Part shown: positions 14,173 through 16,681 of the stretch, one piece after another
Layout: each line of letters opens with the position of its first letter
Position numbering within the stretch: the stretch's first letter is position 1
From: Chloroflexota bacterium
Lineage (GTDB): Bacteria > Chloroflexota > Anaerolineae > Anaerolineales > Anaerolineaceae
Direction of reading: 5' to 3'
Assembly: GCA_029777225.1 (NCBI GenBank)
Contig: JAKOSR010000043.1
Span: 1 to 16,681, forward strand
DNA: 16,681 nucleotides
Position numbers and translations under genes: made by a program
The notes under the pieces: model-generated
What the model saw: the letters and a program-made list of their open reading frames with translations, nothing else
What the model was told of the DNA's origin: nothing
Databases searched by the model: none

Positions 14173-14688
14173 ATTAGCAGTAAATCAGAATATCGCATTA
14201 ATGAACGCATCCGCAGTGAACGTGTAAGGCTTGTGGATCAGAATGGAGAAAACGCCGGAATCGTCTCCATTGATGAAGCCCTAAATCGCGCTGACGCAGC
14301 TGGCTTGGACCTGGTTGAAATTGCCCCCAACGCCGACCCGCCTGTCTGTAAGATCATCAACTACAGCAAATTCCTTTACGAGAAAGAAAAGAAGGAACGC
14401 GAAGCGCGCAAAGCCCAGACAGTGATTGAAATCAAGGAAATCCGTTTGCGCCCCAAAACCGGTGAAAGCCACCGAAGTTTCAAGGTGGACGACGCGCGCG
14501 GCTGGCTGAAATCTGGCAAGAAGGTGCGCGTGACCATCCGCTTTAGAGGGCGGGAAATCACCTATCCTGAGTTGGCCTTGGAAGATCTGCGTGAAATCGC
14601 TGAAGAGCTCAAGGATGTGGCGGAAATTGAACAGCCACCGAACATGGAAGGCAAGACCATGTTCATGATGCTCACGCCCAAGAAGTAA
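14173..14688 (+). CDS. infC: Translation initiation factor IF-3 with AUU start codon
   Basis: IF-3 binds the 30S subunit and checks start-codon/initiator-tRNA pairing. The protein of about 171 residues shows the N-terminal domain (YRINERIRSERVRLVDQNGE), the lysine-rich linker (YEKEKKEREARKAQ) and the C-terminal domain (IKEIRLRP, RGREITYPELA, MMLTPKK). The likely start is ATT at 14173, seven bases after GAGGAG (14160-14165). No in-frame ATG, GTG or TTG occurs near the conserved N-terminus. An in-frame ATG at 14101 lies inside the promoter, so it cannot be used. AUU is the known autoregulatory start of E. coli infC, because IF-3 rejects it when abundant. It is first in the infC-rpmI-rplT cluster; 118 bases separate it from rpmI. 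Confidence 0.93.
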   Translation: MSSKSEYRINERIRSERVRLVDQNGENAGIVSIDEALNRADAAGLDLVEIAPNADPPVCKIINYSKFLYEKEKKEREARKAQTVIEIKEIRLRPKTGESHRSFKVDDARGWLKSGKKVRVTIRFRGREITYPELALEDLREIAEELKDVAEIEQPPNMEGKTMFMMLTPKK

Positions 14689-14708
14689 GCCGGGCGGAAA
14701 AAGGGGTG

Positions 14709-14735
14709 TTGACTCACCCTGAATTATGGTATAAT
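14709..14735 (+). promoter_or_regulatory. Internal promoter before rpmI
   Basis: TTGACT (14709-14714), a 15-bp spacer and an extended -10 TGG-TATAAT (14727-14735) predict a start near 14742. The same TTGACT and TGG-extended -10 style is used for infC. Confidence 0.65.
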
Positions 14736-14742
14736 CCAATTT

Positions 14743-14782
14743 TGGTTAATTAACCAGCGGCTGCGGACGTTTCACAGCCGTT
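14743..14782 (+). promoter_or_regulatory. rpmI leader: start-site palindrome and stem-loop
   Basis: TGGTTAATTAACCA (14743-14756) is a perfect 14-bp palindrome right at the predicted transcription start. Next, CGGCTG (14758-14763) pairs with CAGCCG (14775-14780) across an 11-base loop. These may be an operator, a 5'-end hairpin or part of a ribosomal-protein autoregulatory leader. Which one cannot be told from sequence. Confidence 0.4.
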
Positions 14783-14806
14783 GGATTTTCTTAGAGGAGT
14801 TTGATC

Positions 14807-15043
14807 GTGCCCCGCAAACAGAGTAGTGGAAAGTACAAGCTAAAGACTCATAAGGCTACGTCAAAACGCTTCCGCACCACCGGCACCGGGATGGTCGTTC
14901 GGACCAAAATCGGTAAGGGTCACTTGCGCCGCAATACGTCCAAGCGAACCAAGGCTTTGCTCGCTGAGACCATTGCAGTCAAGTCCAACAGCCTGGTGAA
15001 ACACATCAAGCGTTTGGCACCCTACATGAGCAAAAAGGACTAA
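14807..15043 (+). CDS. rpmI: Large ribosomal subunit protein bL35
   Basis: A small basic 50S protein of 78 residues. The core LKTHKATSKRFRTTGTG and the RRNTSKRTK and KHIKRLAPY segments identify bL35. It is longer than the usual 64-66 residues because of about eight extra residues before KLKTHK and a short C-terminal tail. The start is GTG 14807, seven bases after GAGGAG (14794-14799). TTG 14801 is in frame but only one base from that site. The stop codon sits in the loop of a small hairpin (GGACT/AGTCC, 15037-15051). It lies 96 bases before rplT and has its own promoter. Confidence 0.95.
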   Translation: MPRKQSSGKYKLKTHKATSKRFRTTGTGMVVRTKIGKGHLRRNTSKRTKALLAETIAVKSNSLVKHIKRLAPYMSKKD

Positions 15044-15076
15044 TTTAGTCCGAGTCAACCCGTTTTAGTGTGGCTG

Positions 15077-15116
15077 CTGGGTGTGCGCAACTGGACTTGA
15101 AAAGTCCGACGCCCAG
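15077..15116 (+). promoter_or_regulatory. Two-tier hairpin between rpmI and rplT (possible L20 operator)
   Basis: The outer stem is CTGGGTGT (15077-15084) with ACGCCCAG (15109-15116), 8 bp including one G-T. An asymmetric internal loop (eight bases against one) follows, then an inner stem GGACTT (15093-15098) with AAGTCC (15102-15107) and a GAA loop. It ends ten bases before the rplT Shine-Dalgarno AAGGAG. L20 is known to repress its operon by binding mRNA folds that mimic its 23S rRNA site, so a similar role is plausible here but not shown. Confidence 0.5.
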
Positions 15117-15139
15117 GGGACCGCAAAGGAGTAAATAGC

Positions 15140-15490
15140 ATGGCAAGAGTAAAGAGTGGACCGTACCGCCGCCGCCGTCACCAACGGCTGATCGCCCATA
15201 ACAAGGGGTACGAAGGTACAAGACATCATTTGTTCAAGCGCGCCAATGAATCTTTCATGAAGAGCCAGTGGTACGCTTATAACGACCGCCGCAACCGCAA
15301 GCGCGATTTGCGCCGGCTTTGGATTGTTCGCATCAATGCTGCCGCGCGTCTGAATGGACTGACCTACAGCCGCCTGATTAGCGCGATGCGCCAGTCCAAC
15401 GTCATCCTGAACCGCAAGGTTTTGGCTGACCTGGCCGTGCGTGATCCGCAGGCTTTCGCGAAAGTGGTCGAAACCGCGACCGCGAAATAA
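15140..15490 (+). CDS. rplT: Large ribosomal subunit protein bL20
   Basis: A basic 116-residue 50S assembly protein, the normal length. It has the N-terminal MARVKSG and RRRHQRLIAHNKGYEG extension that threads into 23S rRNA, and the globular domain with DRRNRKRDLRRLWIVRINAA and LTYSRLI. AAGGAG lies eight bases before the ATG. It is last in the infC-rpmI-rplT cluster and is followed by a strong terminator. In several bacteria L20 represses its own operon at the mRNA level, and the hairpin just upstream would suit that. Confidence 0.97.
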   Translation: MARVKSGPYRRRRHQRLIAHNKGYEGTRHHLFKRANESFMKSQWYAYNDRRNRKRDLRRLWIVRINAAARLNGLTYSRLISAMRQSNVILNRKVLADLAVRDPQAFAKVVETATAK

Positions 15491-15503
15491 CCACCTCCTA
15501 AGA

Positions 15504-15539
15504 AGCAAAAGACCCCTTTTTGGGGTCTTTTTTTTGCTT
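15504..15539 (+). terminator. Terminator of the infC-rpmI-rplT cluster
   Basis: GACCCC (15511-15516) and GGGGTC (15522-15527) pair around a T5 loop, extended by flanking A and T runs (AAGCAAAA and TTTTTTTTGCTT). The T-run after the stem makes a classic Rho-independent terminator. Confidence 0.95.
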
Positions 15540-15673
15540 GGATTCCTGCAGAACGACGTGTGTTATTCCTCAAAATGGAATTCTATGGAGTTAGGTTGTG
15601 GTGTGTTCAAATGCAGAACGCACCCCCCACAAAAAACCGTGATACACGATGGATGCTTCCATAGATGCCAGGG

Positions 15674-15714
15674 CGGGTCAAAATCACCCGGAATCGCACT
15701 GGTTGGCATACAAT
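15674..15714 (+). promoter_or_regulatory. Possible promoter and operator of the MFS gene
   Basis: TACAAT (15709-15714) is a reasonable -10, 27 bases before the start codon, without a good -35. At the -35 position lies an inverted repeat, CGGGT-CAAAATC-ACCCG (15674-15690), which could bind a regulator. A second small repeat, ATGGA-N4-TCCAT, is at 15649-15662. Nothing else is evident between the rplT terminator and the gene. Confidence 0.35.
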
Positions 15715-15741
15715 TGGGGGATAAAACTTGGAGGTGAGGAT

Positions 15742-16681
15742 ATGGAAGAGGGTAACACGGCAACCCGGGACACGCTGGGTTCCAGGACCTGGATTGTGAT
15801 GGCGGTGCTGGCCATCACCGGGCAAATTGCCTGGGCAGTGGAAAATTCCTGGTTTAACGCTTTTGTCTACGATACCATCACGCCAGATCCGCGACCGGTG
15901 GCCTGGATGGTGGCGGCCAGCGCGGTTGTGGCCACCTTAACCACCATCCTGATGGGCACACTAAGCGACCGCACGCGCTCGCGTTGGGGCCGGCGCAAGC
16001 CCTTCATTTTGGTCGGGTACGTGTTGTGGGGGCTGATGACGGTGCTCTTCCCGATGAGCGCGTTTGTAAAGCAGGCCAATATCGCCGTGCTGATGGTCAT
16101 CCTCTTTGACTGCCTGATGACTTTTTTCGGTTCCACCGCCAACGACGCGGCGTTCAATGCCTGGACGGCTGACGTTACCCCGAACGACAAGCGTGGCCGG
16201 GTGGAGGGTCTGCTGAGCCTGTGCCTGTTCATCGCCCAGCTGATTTCCATTGTGGCCGCTGGTGTGCTGATCGAGCAGGTGGGTTATTTTGTTTTCTTCT
16301 ACGCGTTGGGTGGTCTGGTGATGCTGGCCGGCTTCCTGGCCGGCAGCCAACTGCGGGAGCCTGCCGCGACTGCGGACGAGGTCGACCGAAAGCCCTACTG
16401 GTCTGAGATTCGGTCCCTGTTCAGCTGGAGCACAGTGCGGGACAACCCCACGCTGTTCATTTTGCTGCTGGTCAGCATGCTCATGGGCATTGGCTTCCAG
16501 GTGGCCTTTCCGTACATGATTGTTTACATCAACCATTACATTGGGGTGAGTAAAAGCGAATACAGCCTCATCGGCGGGGCTGTCATCATTGGCAGCGCGC
16601 TTCTTTCACTGCCAATTGGGGCATTGGCCGACCGCTGGTCCCGCAGGGCATTGCTGGCGCTTTCCATCGTGCTATCGTGCC
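15742..16681 (+). CDS. MFS transporter of the sugar:cation symporter (GPH-like) type, N-terminal part (runs off window)
   Basis: The first 313 codons of a membrane carrier, open at the right edge. The first helix (about 17-35) contains GQIAWAVENSWFNAFVYDTI. Helices follow at about 55-73, 88-106, 114-135, 153-176 and 184-203, then a cytoplasmic centre loop and helices from about 237. The A-type loop SDRTRSRWGRRKPFIL (75-90) is the hallmark shared by glycoside-pentoside-hexuronide and sucrose-type carriers, and its echo ALADRWSRRALL appears in the second half. GGAGGTGA (15730-15737) supports ATG 15742. The substrate cannot be read from sequence; sugars or glycosides are the family's usual cargo. 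No neighbouring sugar gene is in view. Confidence 0.85.
   Translation, partial: MEEGNTATRDTLGSRTWIVMAVLAITGQIAWAVENSWFNAFVYDTITPDPRPVAWMVAASAVVATLTTILMGTLSDRTRSRWGRRKPFILVGYVLWGLMTVLFPMSAFVKQANIAVLMVILFDCLMTFFGSTANDAAFNAWTADVTPNDKRGRVEGLLSLCLFIAQLISIVAAGVLIEQVGYFVFFYALGGLVMLAGFLAGSQLREPAATADEVDRKPYWSEIRSLFSWSTVRDNPTLFILLLVSMLMGIGFQVAFPYMIVYINHYIGVSKSEYSLIGGAVIIGSALLSLPIGALADRWSRRALLALSIVLSC

Overview
The window reads as chromosomal DNA of a bacterium with roughly 55% GC. The mix of genes (a TGS-less threonyl-tRNA synthetase under a T-box, an M29 aminopeptidase, a DUF169 protein, a peptide ABC operon and an infC-rpmI-rplT cluster) would fit an Anaerolineae-like member of the Chloroflexota. That placement is inference from gene content and protein flavour only. 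I see no phage genes, insertion sequences or CRISPR arrays.

Layout. Positions 1-552 (minus) hold the N-terminal third of an RlmD/RumA-type rRNA uracil methyltransferase, cut by the window edge. Positions 746-1504 hold a DUF169 protein with its own promoter, a Crp/Fnr-like inverted repeat and a terminator. A tRNA-Val(GAC) gene with promoter and terminator follows at 1612-1685. Positions 1962-9128 form one operon: substrate-binding lipoprotein, two permeases, two ATPases and an enolase-superfamily dipeptide epimerase. The last four junctions within the transporter set are ATGA overlaps or short gaps, and a possible 23-codon leader ORF precedes the lipoprotein. Together these genes would import oligo/dipeptides and epimerise some of them, for example murein-type Ala-Glu dipeptides.

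Positions 9170-10000 (minus) encode an Fpg/Nei-like protein that lacks the N-terminal catalytic proline. It is divergent from thrS (10365-12149), which is preceded by a complete threonine T-box leader with an ACC specifier. Positions 12150-12729 hold no convincing gene. They contain the thrS terminator, a cluster of AAGTTTGCCAA-like repeats with 21-bp spacing, an AT-rich stretch with a possible extended -10, and a GC-rich hairpin-forming block that might be a non-coding RNA. The minus-strand aminopeptidase (12730-13959) terminates into this region.

Positions 14081-15539 are the translation cluster infC-rpmI-rplT. IF-3 most likely starts at an AUU codon, rpmI has its own extended -10 promoter with a palindrome at the start site, and a two-tier hairpin lies just before rplT. 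The window ends inside an MFS transporter of the sugar:cation symporter type (15742-16681).

Most of the window is ordinary housekeeping and nutrient uptake. The items I consider most worth checking are the ~105-residue hydrophobic insertion in the second permease, the active-site-less Fpg paralogue, the repeat cluster with its candidate RNA at 12311-12670, and the leader ORF before the peptide transporter.
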